Origin: Carboxylicivirga marina
GTDB taxonomy: Bacteria > Bacteroidota > Bacteroidia > Bacteroidales > Marinilabiliaceae
Direction: 5' to 3'
Assembly (NCBI RefSeq): GCF_016612505.1
Contig: NZ_JAENRR010000025.1
Span: 1 to 64,000 of the forward strand
Length of the DNA: 64,000 bases
The notes beneath the pieces were generated by a model. The model ran no database searches. It was not told the DNA's origin and saw only the letters and a list, made by a program, of their open reading frames with translations. Positions within the stretch are counted from its first letter, which is position 1; each line of letters starts with the position of its first letter. The position numbers and the translations under genes were made by a program. This document shows, piece by piece, positions 9,438-17,135 of this stretch.

Positions 9438-10052
9438 TTATTTGTTTTGTTTGGCTGCTTCACGTGATTTATGCCCCAAATACCCACCGTGGTGACGTTT
9501 GGCATAATCTGCATTCGTAAAGTTTATCATTTTCATGAGTAAGACTACTAATACATCTCCAATCACAGTCATGGTGGTAGTTGATGTAGTAGGTGTTAAA
9601 CCTAGAGTACATACTTCTTTAGGATTGCCGGTATTGATGCAGACATTAGCTTCCTGAGCTAAAACAGACTCTGTGTTGCTGGTTATAACCACAATAGGGA
9701 TATTTGGACGAAGTCCGCGGGCTAAGTCAATTAACTCAATAATTTCGCGTGTTTTGCCAGAGTTTGAAATCATCAATAACACATCGTTTTCTTGTACCAC
9801 ACCTAAATCGCCATGTTGCGCTTCGCTTGGGTGTAGGAAGCATGATGGTGTGCCGGTGGAACTAAATGTTGTTGCCATATTAATGGCAATTTGTCCGGCT
9901 TTCCCCATGCCCGATGTAATTAGTTTTCCACCTTTTTGATGTACAAACTCATGTATCAGCTCTGCAGCTTTAATAAAATCATCTGTTGCAGGGATGTTTT
10001 TTACAGCTTGAGCCTCATGTTCTAATATGCTTTTTACGTCTTCTAAAACCAT
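9438..10052 (-). CDS. SIS-domain sugar-phosphate isomerase (KpsF/GutQ-like, no CBS domains)
   Basis: A 204-residue SIS protein with KLITSGMGKAGQIAINMA, LHPSEAQHGDLGVV, LMISNSGKTREIIEL and GLTPTTSTT, the pattern of D-arabinose-5-phosphate isomerases that make the Kdo precursor. Classical KpsF/KdsD proteins have two C-terminal CBS domains and reach about 320 residues. This one ends after the SIS domain, as short Bacteroidota homologues do. It is the first gene of the minus-strand operon. A 6-phospho-3-hexuloisomerase role is an alternative. Confidence 0.8.
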   Translation of the reverse strand: MVLEDVKSILEHEAQAVKNIPATDDFIKAAELIHEFVHQKGGKLITSGMGKAGQIAINMATTFSSTGTPSCFLHPSEAQHGDLGVVQENDVLLMISNSGKTREIIELIDLARGLRPNIPIVVITSNTESVLAQEANVCINTGNPKEVCTLGLTPTTSTTTMTVIGDVLVVLLMKMINFTNADYAKRHHGGYLGHKSREAAKQNK

Positions 10053-10139
10053 GGTTTTAATTTTTAGGCTACAAATGTACCATTTTAATTAGGAAAATAT
10101 TTTGAGCTTTATCATTGAAATTGGACTGTTCCTGATATC

Positions 10140-11075
10140 TTAATTGGGATATATGTTCTGGAGTTGAAGCAGCCACTGTTGATATGTATCTGGTTTATTA
10201 TGCTTCTTGAGTTTTCTTAGCAGGCGTTTCAGCTCTTGATTTACCTGTAATGGATAGTGCCAAAAACTCATTAGGTGATTGAAGGCCTGGTTCCAATCTT
10301 TGAAATGAGTGGTGATAAGGTTGAAAAAATGATGGTGCAAAGAAAATATGGATGGAAAAGTTTCTTTCTTATCTTCAATCAGTAGGTGTAAGTGGGGTTG
10401 GGTAAGCAGGCCTCGCCCAAGCATTATTGTATCAATGTTCTGTAGTTGCTTTATTGCTTCAGCATCATTTGGTGAATTGATATCACCATTAGCAATGATA
10501 GTATGTTGACTGAAGCTGCAAAGGTGTTGAAATTCACCCCAATTAACGTCACCACTGTATTTCTGAGTAACCAGCCGTGGATGAATGATCAGCTCTTCGA
10601 TTGGAAATTGATTAAGTAATTGCACTACATCGCGGCCTTGGTCTATTGAGCTTGTGCCCAATCGCATCTTCACCGACAGTTTTATATCTGTGGTTTTTGC
10701 ATAAAAATCATTCAGCAGTTGTGTAATAAGCTCTGGGTGCTGCAGTAGTCCACCGCCTTTATTCCGCTTTACCAACATTGGGAATGGACACCCCATGTTT
10801 AGGTTAATTTCATGATAACCCAGTTGCTTAACTATCGTTGCAAAATTAACAATGCTATCGCCACTGTTGGTTGCAATTTGGGGTATTATGTTTAAGTCTT
10901 CATTTATGGCTGTAGATAGTTCAGGGTGTGCTTTTAAAGTGCAAAGCTCCACATCTGCATCTTCAAAGAATGGTGTAAAATATTTATTCATACAACCGTA
11001 GGTAAGCGCATGTGCTTTCCTGTAAAAAGAAGTGGTGTAGCTTTGTAAAGGCGCCATATATTGCTTCATAGCCAT
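10140..11075 (-). CDS. tRNA-dihydrouridine synthase
   Basis: A 311-residue FMN enzyme that reduces uridine in the tRNA D-loop. It has YMAPLQSYT at the start, NLNMGCPFPMLVKRNKGGGLL with the catalytic Cys, KLSVKMRLG, IIHPRLVTQKYSG, IIANGDI and IMLGRGLL, in Dus order. The branch (DusA, B or C) cannot be set from motifs alone. Start MAMKQYMAPL follows directly after a possible 44-codon reading frame on the same strand. Confidence 0.88.
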   Translation of the reverse strand: MAMKQYMAPLQSYTTSFYRKAHALTYGCMNKYFTPFFEDADVELCTLKAHPELSTAINEDLNIIPQIATNSGDSIVNFATIVKQLGYHEINLNMGCPFPMLVKRNKGGGLLQHPELITQLLNDFYAKTTDIKLSVKMRLGTSSIDQGRDVVQLLNQFPIEELIIHPRLVTQKYSGDVNWGEFQHLCSFSQHTIIANGDINSPNDAEAIKQLQNIDTIMLGRGLLTQPHLHLLIEDKKETFPSIFSLHHHFFNLITTHFKDWNQAFNHLMSFWHYPLQVNQELKRLLRKLKKHNKPDTYQQWLLQLQNIYPN

Positions 11076-11076
11076 T

Positions 11077-11211
11077 TTAATATCGAGTTTTTAGAGCCTG
11101 ATAGTTCTTGGCATTATGAAAATTGATTAAATCAACTACATAATTAGGTTGCTCAAGTACATTGAATCTTTCTTTTACTTCTGTGCTAAAAGGGATTGTG
11201 CCGTTCTTCAT
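11077..11211 (-). CDS. Possible 44-residue small protein upstream of dus
   Basis: A short frame starts ATG at 11211 and ends TAA at 11077, one base before the dus start. It begins MKNGTIPFSTEVKERF and ends FHNAKNYQALKTRY. Composition is protein-like, with a mixed charge pattern and no rare codon run, and the coupling to dus suggests a leader cistron. I do not recognise it. It could also be a chance frame. Confidence 0.35.
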   Translation of the reverse strand: MKNGTIPFSTEVKERFNVLEQPNYVVDLINFHNAKNYQALKTRY

Positions 11212-11515
11212 ACTTTACGCTTCACTTCAATGAAAAGACAAATTAAACAAATCTTAATGGAAGCTTTGATTGTTTAAAGAAAGATATGGTAATGCAAGTT
11301 GCGTATCCTTTGTAATAAAGGGCTTGGACTTACGAAGATATATCAAAAAAAGCGTTAAAAAAGTTCTGACCCTTATTTTTATGACTTGCTTAATAATGAA
11401 TAGTAACTAAATTGCTTTCATATGCTTGCTCAATAATATTTTTGCTTATTTTGTAGAAATAATTGTTAAGAATTAAGAAGTCAAACACTAACTCTAGATA
11501 AGTAAAGAACGTAAA
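11212..11515. other. Intergenic region before the DeoR gene
   Basis: About 300 bp of AT-rich sequence. Apart from a candidate -7 box for the DeoR gene at 11437 I see no reading frame, repeat or RNA structure I can support. Confidence 0.5.
11437..11444 (+). promoter_or_regulatory. Candidate Bacteroidota -7 box of the DeoR gene
   Basis: TATTTTTG matches the TAnnTTTG consensus. A TTG at 11412-11414 lies 22 bp upstream, slightly too far for an ideal -33 box. Confidence 0.35.
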
Positions 11516-12298
11516 ATGAATAATTTCGATCCGACAACAACAGTTGGCCGTCGTGGCTTAATACTCAAATTATTAGACGAGAAAGGTCAGGTTAATGTTC
11601 ATGAGTTAAGTGAGCAGTTTAAAGTAAGTGAAGTGACCATTCGAAATGATCTGACTCAATTGGAGCATAAGAATTTGTTGATCAGAGCTCGTGGGGGTGC
11701 TATTAAAACAGATAAGGTTACGCTCGACATGAAGCTTTCGGATAAGAAAGTAAAAAATGCAAGAGAGAAAGAGGCGATTGGCAGACGGGCATCACGACTA
11801 ATCGAAGAAGGTGATACAATTGTTTTGGATAGCGGAACAACAACTAAGGAAGTATCAAACCATTTGGGCAAGTTTAAAAGTTTGACGGTGATTACAAATG
11901 CGTTGAATATAGCTGGTCCCTTGGCCGAATTAGAGCAGATCAATGTTATAATGCCGGGTGGTGTTATGCGCAAGAAATCCTTATCACTGGTAGGTTCAAT
12001 TGCACAAAATAGTTTTAAAAACTTCTTTTGCGATAAGCTGTTTATTGGAGCTGATGGAATTGATGTTAATTTAGGCTTTAGTACGCCACATCTTGAAGAA
12101 GCGGCTTTAAACAGGACCATGTTAAAGATGGCCAAAAAGGTGATTTTGGTAATGGATTCGAGCAAGTTTAAAAAGCGTAGCCTAGCTGTTATTGGCCAAA
12201 TTACCGATGTTGATATTTTAGTAACGGATAGAGGTATTTCAGAAGAGGAGCGAGAGAAGTTACTAAATGCAGGTGTCGAGGTAATTATTACTGAATAA
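11516..12298 (+). CDS. DeoR/GlpR-family transcriptional regulator
   Basis: A 260-residue repressor of sugar metabolism genes. The N-terminal winged helix reads VHELSEQFKVSEVTIRNDL then QLEHKNLLIRARGGAI. The C-terminal sugar-phosphate sensor domain has GDTIVLDSGTTTKEV, VITNALNIA, MPGGVMR and LFIGADGID. The effector is normally a phosphorylated sugar. Its target is not obvious, but the sugar-phosphate operon at 6.3-10.1 kb is the nearest candidate. Monocistronic, with its own terminator. Confidence 0.9.
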   Translation: MNNFDPTTTVGRRGLILKLLDEKGQVNVHELSEQFKVSEVTIRNDLTQLEHKNLLIRARGGAIKTDKVTLDMKLSDKKVKNAREKEAIGRRASRLIEEGDTIVLDSGTTTKEVSNHLGKFKSLTVITNALNIAGPLAELEQINVIMPGGVMRKKSLSLVGSIAQNSFKNFFCDKLFIGADGIDVNLGFSTPHLEEAALNRTMLKMAKKVILVMDSSKFKKRSLAVIGQITDVDILVTDRGISEEEREKLLNAGVEVIITE

Positions 12299-12320
12299 CG
12301 ATTAATTTTATAATAGTAAG

Positions 12321-12348
12321 AGGACTGCATTTTTGTGGTCCTTTTTTT
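12321..12348 (+). terminator. Intrinsic terminator of the DeoR gene
   Basis: AGGACTGCA (12321-12329) pairs with TGTGGTCCT (12334-12342), including two G-U pairs, followed by seven T. Confidence 0.75.
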
Positions 12349-12428
12349 ATGGTAGTGCCTGAACATTGAAAAAAATAAAATGTTTAAGCAATAATAGAAC
12401 TTGTAAGACTAACAATTAACAGATAAAA

Positions 12429-13205
12429 ATGCACATAATCATATCTCCGGCCAAGTCGCTTGATTTTGAAACGCCGGCACCAAAGACTGAGTTGTCCGAT
12501 ATAAGATTTCCCAAGCAGTCTAAAGCCATAGCTAAAGTGCTTAAAAAGAAAAAAGTTGAAGATTTGATGAAGTTGATGAAAATAAGTTCACAACTGGGGC
12601 AACTCAATCATCACCGTTTTCAACTTTGGCATTATCCGTTTTTGTCAGAGGATGTTAAGGCGGCACTTTTTGCTTTTAAAGGCGATGTGTATACTGGTTT
12701 AGATGCTTATTCATTAGGTACTGATGATGTAAATTATGCCAACGATAAGCTGCGCATGCTTTCTGGATTATATGGTTTGCTCCGGCCGCTCGACGGCATA
12801 ATGCCTTACCGCTTGGAGATGGGAACAAAGCTGCCGGTTGGTAAAAACAAGCACCTTTATGAGCTTTGGGGAGATGATATTGTTCAATTGCTTGAGAAGG
12901 ATATGGACGAACAAAATTCAGAAGTGTTAATCAACCTGGCTTCCAACGAATATTTTAAAGTGATCAAGAAGAAGCAATTTGGCAAACGCATTGTCACACC
13001 GGTTTTTAAAGACTGGAAGAATGGAGAATACAAGGTTATTAGCTTCTTTGCCAAGAAGGCAAGAGGTTGGATGACACGTTTTATAATTCAGAACAAAATT
13101 GACAACCCAGATGATTTAGTGGCATTTAATGAAGGAGGATATTACTATAAACCTGAATTGTCGAAGGAGGATGAGCTGGTGTTTGTTCGTGACCATGAAG
13201 TATAA
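12429..13205 (+). CDS. yaaA: Peroxide stress protein YaaA
   Basis: A 258-residue DUF328/UPF0246 protein. It begins MHIIISPAKSLDF, has LSGLYGLLRPLDGIMPYRLEMG in the middle and INLASNEYFK and TPVFKDWKNG later, all family signatures. YaaA lowers free iron during peroxide stress in E. coli and binds DNA. Length agrees with the family. It seems to stand alone, about 100 bp before an unrelated gene. Confidence 0.93.
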   Translation: MHIIISPAKSLDFETPAPKTELSDIRFPKQSKAIAKVLKKKKVEDLMKLMKISSQLGQLNHHRFQLWHYPFLSEDVKAALFAFKGDVYTGLDAYSLGTDDVNYANDKLRMLSGLYGLLRPLDGIMPYRLEMGTKLPVGKNKHLYELWGDDIVQLLEKDMDEQNSEVLINLASNEYFKVIKKKQFGKRIVTPVFKDWKNGEYKVISFFAKKARGWMTRFIIQNKIDNPDDLVAFNEGGYYYKPELSKEDELVFVRDHEV

Positions 13206-13304
13206 AATGATGGAAGGTGTTTGATTGCCATTGTTTTTTTTAATAACTTTTTAGATGACAAACTGAATGTAATAACGGAGGTTAAACAATTTAAACACAC
13301 ATCT

Positions 13305-14018
13305 ATGAGTACTAAAAAAATTATTTTACAGCGCTATGGAAACCTCCTAAAACAGGAGTCATTGGTGACCATGCAAGACAAAATTCTTCCGAATACTTTT
13401 GTGTTGGAAGCACCTGAGCCATTTCCTGGTTATTTTGGATATTATAGTGATATTCCGTCAGACTCTAAACCATTGTATATTTATCTGGTACTAAAAAAGC
13501 TATATACATTAGAAGAGGTTACGCGAGCTACGCAAAATATTAAGCGATACTTTAGTGCTGATTTTAATGCGGCAGCAGGTACTGTTCATCTTTATAATAA
13601 AGATTATCATGTAATTAGGGTGCGTCATTTGGATTCCTTTGATCAAATCATTGATTTGCAGGCAGGTTATATCGACGAAGGAATAGAGTTTAAAAAGAAA
13701 CCTAAGAATCTCGAAGGCCAGGCAATTATTCGATTAAAAAAATTCTTTACACTGGAAGAAATTGAAGAAGGGGTTTATTTTGATTTGGATGAAAAGGATC
13801 ATGGTTATTTTACTATACCTGATAAGCTAGGGTGGAAGTACTTCGAAGATTTAACAATTAAGGTGAAGCACAATTGGGATTTTAGCAAATTTGATGCCGC
13901 CATTGGGCATATTCATCAAGACTTCGGCATAGTTGATATAGTGAGGGTTTATAATCCGAATATTGATCGAGAGTACCTGCTGGGAGTAAGAAAAAAATAT
14001 CTTGAACGAATTAAATAA
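13305..14018 (+). CDS. Conserved hypothetical protein with an internal duplication
   Basis: 237 residues from the ATG at 13305 (MSTKKIILQRYGNLL). An in-frame TTG at 13221 would add 28 residues that do not look like part of the fold. Two halves look alike: IYLVLKKLYTLEEV, then NAAAGTVHLYNKDYHVIRVRHL; and AIIRLKKFFTLEEIEEG, then DAAIGHIHQDFGIVDIVRVYNP. This suggests two copies of a small alpha/beta domain of about 90 residues. No signal peptide or membrane segment. I do not recognise the family. A strong terminator follows. Confidence 0.75.
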   Translation: MSTKKIILQRYGNLLKQESLVTMQDKILPNTFVLEAPEPFPGYFGYYSDIPSDSKPLYIYLVLKKLYTLEEVTRATQNIKRYFSADFNAAAGTVHLYNKDYHVIRVRHLDSFDQIIDLQAGYIDEGIEFKKKPKNLEGQAIIRLKKFFTLEEIEEGVYFDLDEKDHGYFTIPDKLGWKYFEDLTIKVKHNWDFSKFDAAIGHIHQDFGIVDIVRVYNPNIDREYLLGVRKKYLERIK

Positions 14019-14030
14019 AATGAAAATATG

Positions 14031-14055
14031 AGAGCTGCCTTTGGCGGCTCTTTTT
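14031..14055 (+). terminator. Intrinsic terminator
   Basis: AGAGCTGCC (14031-14039) pairs with GGCGGCTCT (14043-14051) with one G-U pair around a 3-base loop, then TTTTT. Confidence 0.8.
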
Positions 14056-14174
14056 GTATTCAAAAGAGTTTAAAAGTATTGAGTTGAAATATTCATAATA
14101 ATTTAATCAATCTGTCAAAACCTTTTTGTAATCTTGTGCCTTATATTATAATTAGATTTAATCCATTTTAGCTA

Positions 14175-14930
14175 ATGATTAGAGGTAAAATTCACATAAT
14201 CAGTGCATGTATCTTGTTGATTTCGATATTGACAGCTTGTCAACATAGCGGATATAAGATCAATAATTCACAGGGAAGTTTTATTAAAACAGACAGCCTG
14301 GTCGGTTCTGGTAGATTAATTGAAGCGATAATTAGTCCATATAGGGATAGCCTCAAGTTGGAGATGGGTAAAGTTATCGGTAAAGCCGAGTACGAATTGT
14401 CAGGAGGATTTCCTGAAGGGCTATTGTCTAACTTTGTTACCGATTTAGTACCAGTTGAATGTGAGCGAAACGGATTTCAGAAACCTGATATTTGTATCGT
14501 GAATGTAAAAGGTTTACGCATACCAATAAGTAAAGGTGATATTACAGTTGAAAATATCTATCAATTAATGCCCTTTGAAAATGAGATTGTTTATCTGACA
14601 ATGTCAAAAGATCAAGTACTTGAATTATTTGATTTCATGGCTAGCGTTGGTGGTGATGGTATGTCAGGTGCGTCGTTTGGTATTAATGGTGCCAGAGCTG
14701 TTGATATACGTGTTCAAAACAAACGTTTAGAGAATCGGAATTATATCATCGCCACATCGGATTACCTGGCAGATGGAGGTGACCATTTTGAGGTATTTCA
14801 GACGGCCATTGAACGAAAAAGTACCGGTTTAAAAGTGCGTGATGCCATCATTAAACACATCAAAGAACTGACTGCATCGGGTGATATGATAAGTAGCAAA
14901 TTGGATAAAAGGATATACTATGCACAGTAG
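14175..14930 (+). CDS. 5'-nucleotidase C-terminal domain lipoprotein
   Basis: A 251-residue lipoprotein (lipobox TAC, Cys22). The mature part is only the C-terminal substrate-binding domain of UshA-type 5'-nucleotidases: GLLSNFVTDLV, GLRIPISKGDITVENIYQLMPFENEIV, and ATSDYLADGGDHF, which binds the nucleoside. The metal-binding half is encoded by the next gene, with which this one overlaps by 11 bp. The two products presumably meet at the outer face of a membrane to form one enzyme that dephosphorylates nucleotides. Confidence 0.88.
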   Translation: MIRGKIHIISACILLISILTACQHSGYKINNSQGSFIKTDSLVGSGRLIEAIISPYRDSLKLEMGKVIGKAEYELSGGFPEGLLSNFVTDLVPVECERNGFQKPDICIVNVKGLRIPISKGDITVENIYQLMPFENEIVYLTMSKDQVLELFDFMASVGGDGMSGASFGINGARAVDIRVQNKRLENRNYIIATSDYLADGGDHFEVFQTAIERKSTGLKVRDAIIKHIKELTASGDMISSKLDKRIYYAQ

Positions 14931-15834
14931 CAGGCGAAAATTTATAAAAAAATCATTAGTTGGCGTTTCTGCTTTGGGGCTAAGTTCATTGTTGAGTAAT
15001 TGCGTCACTTCTGATTTGAAGTTAACGATATTGCACACCAACGATGTGCACAGTCAAATTGATCCTTTTCCCAAGAATCATTCACGATGGCCCAATCAAG
15101 GTGGTTTTGCCCGAAGAGCAGAATTGATTCAACAAATTCGTAAGGAGCAGGAACATGTTTTATTGTTCGATTGTGGTGATATTTTTCAGGGTACCCCTTA
15201 TTTTAATATCTACAAAGGCAAATTGGAAATAGAACTGATGAACAAGATGGGGTATGATGCGGCTACTTTGGGCAATCATGAATTTGATAATGGTATTGAA
15301 GCATTGGCTGAGAACGTATCTCGGGCTGATTTTCCATTTGTTTGCAGTAATTATGATTTATCTGATTCGGTATTAAATGGCTTAACCATCCCTTATAAAA
15401 TCATTCAAAAAGGACGATTGAAAATAGGTATTATTGGCCTGGGTATTGAATTGGCCGGATTGGTGAATCCGAAATCGTATAAGGAAGCAAAGTATAATGA
15501 ACCTATGGAGGTCGCTAATGAGTTGGCTTCAAGGTTAAAGGGTGATGATGCATGTGATGCGGTTATTGTTATATCGCACCTGGGTTACAAATACAAAGAT
15601 GAGAGGGTTTCGGATGTCGTTGTGGCTGAAAATTCAAAGAATATAGATGTCATCTTAGGTGGACATACACATACATTTATGGATGAACCGGATATGGTGC
15701 TTAATCAGGATGGTCGAAAGGTAATTGTTAGCCAGGCTGGTTGGGGTGGACTTCAATTAGGGCGTTTGGACCTGAATTTCTCTGTAAATAATGAAAAAAC
15801 GGTAGCTTTGGTCAATTCAATTTATCATGTCTGA
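14920..15834 (+). CDS. Metallophosphatase half of a split 5'-nucleotidase, Tat-type lipoprotein
   Basis: 304 residues. The N-terminus has a twin-arginine motif SSRRKFIKK, a hydrophobic stretch and a lipobox-like LLSNC with Cys28. The calcineurin-like dimetal site is complete: HTNDVHSQ, FDCGDIFQGT, GNHEFDNG, VISHLG and GGHTHT. It ends where UshA-type enzymes would continue into their C-terminal domain, which is the upstream gene. Both are translated in an overlapping row, together with the following gene. The Tat signal suggests folding with metal in the cytoplasm before export. Confidence 0.9.
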   Translation: MHSSRRKFIKKSLVGVSALGLSSLLSNCVTSDLKLTILHTNDVHSQIDPFPKNHSRWPNQGGFARRAELIQQIRKEQEHVLLFDCGDIFQGTPYFNIYKGKLEIELMNKMGYDAATLGNHEFDNGIEALAENVSRADFPFVCSNYDLSDSVLNGLTIPYKIIQKGRLKIGIIGLGIELAGLVNPKSYKEAKYNEPMEVANELASRLKGDDACDAVIVISHLGYKYKDERVSDVVVAENSKNIDVILGGHTHTFMDEPDMVLNQDGRKVIVSQAGWGGLQLGRLDLNFSVNNEKTVALVNSIYHV

Positions 15835-16384
15835 TTCATTATTATTAAATACCGAGGGAATTGAACTTTTAAAGGAGCGTTTTCTTCTTGACGAACATTT
15901 TCAAAACATTGCATTGCCGCGCTTGCGTTTGATTTCGGCTGTCAAAGAGCAGTTGTCAGGCTTTGAAAATCTTCAGTGGAAAGTTAATTATGCACCTGTT
16001 AATCGTTCAGAAAACAGTGTGAGTATATCATTGTCAGATCCACGAAAGAAGTTCAATTTTCACTATGTTATTCCTTTAAGTTTACGTTTAAGTGTTCATT
16101 TGTATTTAGGCGACAATACCTTCAATTTTTTTGAAGCCTATCCTGTTCTTTTGAAGAATAATGTCATAAAAGAAGATGACTATAAGGTGAATGCAACCAT
16201 GAATACACTACCGCATCTAATTGTTAACAAAGGAAGTGATAAATACGAACTGGAACTCTTGCGAAAAGAGAATTTGTTGACTACCGATGTTCATCAATCA
16301 AATTTGTACCTTTTATTAAAAAGTGCTTTTGAGAGATTCAACAGTTCTTTGTTCGATATTATTATCGGAACTGTACAGATATAA
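15827..16384 (+). CDS. Hypothetical protein translated with the split 5'-nucleotidase
   Basis: 185 residues, overlapping the metallophosphatase stop by 8 bp, so the three genes form one translationally coupled row. No signal peptide, membrane helix or known motif is visible. The middle part is rich in beta-type hydrophobic alternation (VSISLSDPRKKFNFHYVIPL). I do not recognise it. Context alone suggests a role linked to nucleotide breakdown. Confidence 0.7.
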   Translation: MSDSLLLNTEGIELLKERFLLDEHFQNIALPRLRLISAVKEQLSGFENLQWKVNYAPVNRSENSVSISLSDPRKKFNFHYVIPLSLRLSVHLYLGDNTFNFFEAYPVLLKNNVIKEDDYKVNATMNTLPHLIVNKGSDKYELELLRKENLLTTDVHQSNLYLLLKSAFERFNSSLFDIIIGTVQI

Positions 16385-16385
16385 C

Positions 16386-16410
16386 AAAGGCCCCTTTAAA
16401 GGAGCCTTTT
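16386..16410. terminator. Bidirectional terminator hairpin
   Basis: AAAGGCCCCTTT / AAAGGAGCCTTT pair across a tight loop with one mismatch, between the plus-strand row and the convergent Lrp gene. T-runs exist on both sides. Confidence 0.7.
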
Positions 16411-16433
16411 ATATTTATTTCAACAAATTCAAT

Positions 16434-16898
16434 TTAGTCAATTGGCAATTGTCTTTTAAAGCTTTCGTCTAACGAAATAATTGTTTCAGTAGCCGAGATG
16501 CCTGCAATGGCTTGTAGCTTGTCGTGCAATATGCGCTTTAAATGCTCATTGCTTTTGGCATATATCTTAATAAAGATAGCATACTGTCCGGTTGTATAAT
16601 GACATTCAACAATTTGAGGTACCTCTTCTAGCATCTTTACCACTTTGTCAAATAGGCTTGCTTTTTTAAGGAAAATACCCATAAATGCACAAGTGTGATA
16701 ACCAATTTTGGCCGGATTGATAATAAACTCAGATCCTTTAATAACACCCATGTTCATTAAGCGCTGAATGCGCTGGTGAATAGCTGCTCCGGAAACTTTA
16801 CATTCACGAGCAACTTCTAGAAAAGGGATTCTTGCATTTTTTGTGATAAGTGATAAGATTTTCTTATCAAGACTATCGATTTGTAAATTGGTCTCCAT
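16434..16898 (-). CDS. Lrp/AsnC-family transcriptional regulator
   Basis: 154 residues. The N-terminal helix-turn-helix reads LDKKILSLITKNARIPFLE then VSGAAIHQRIQRLMNMGVI. The C-terminal RAM domain follows (AFMGIFLKKASLFDKVVKML, ECHYTTGQYAIFIKIY) and normally binds an amino acid and drives octamer formation. It is a typical Bacteroidota AsnC-type protein. The 237 bp upstream of it hold no other feature I can support. Confidence 0.92.
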   Translation of the reverse strand: METNLQIDSLDKKILSLITKNARIPFLEVARECKVSGAAIHQRIQRLMNMGVIKGSEFIINPAKIGYHTCAFMGIFLKKASLFDKVVKMLEEVPQIVECHYTTGQYAIFIKIYAKSNEHLKRILHDKLQAIAGISATETIISLDESFKRQLPID

Positions 16899-17135
16899 AC
16901 TGTATATGACAAATGTTAGGATTCGTAACTAATTGCGCTTTTTTATTAATAGTTTGCTACGAAAATAAAACATTATAAGTAAATATCCAACGATAATTAA
17001 CAATCAAACACCTAATTATCGGTGTAATGCTTTTAAATTCAAACCTTACGGAGGTTCTTAAAAATATCTAATTAACAATTGATTACAAAAATATTCTTCT
17101 TTTTAAAGTGTGGTGTTAACTTCAATTTATAACCA

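Noticed and set aside
11656-12366. A 236-residue open frame on the minus strand
   Set aside because: It is the antisense of the DeoR gene, whose motifs are complete on the plus strand. The antisense translation has no recognisable domain.
13221-13304. N-terminal extension of the duplicated-domain protein from TTG
   Set aside because: The ATG at 13305 gives a natural start, and the added residues show no family pattern.
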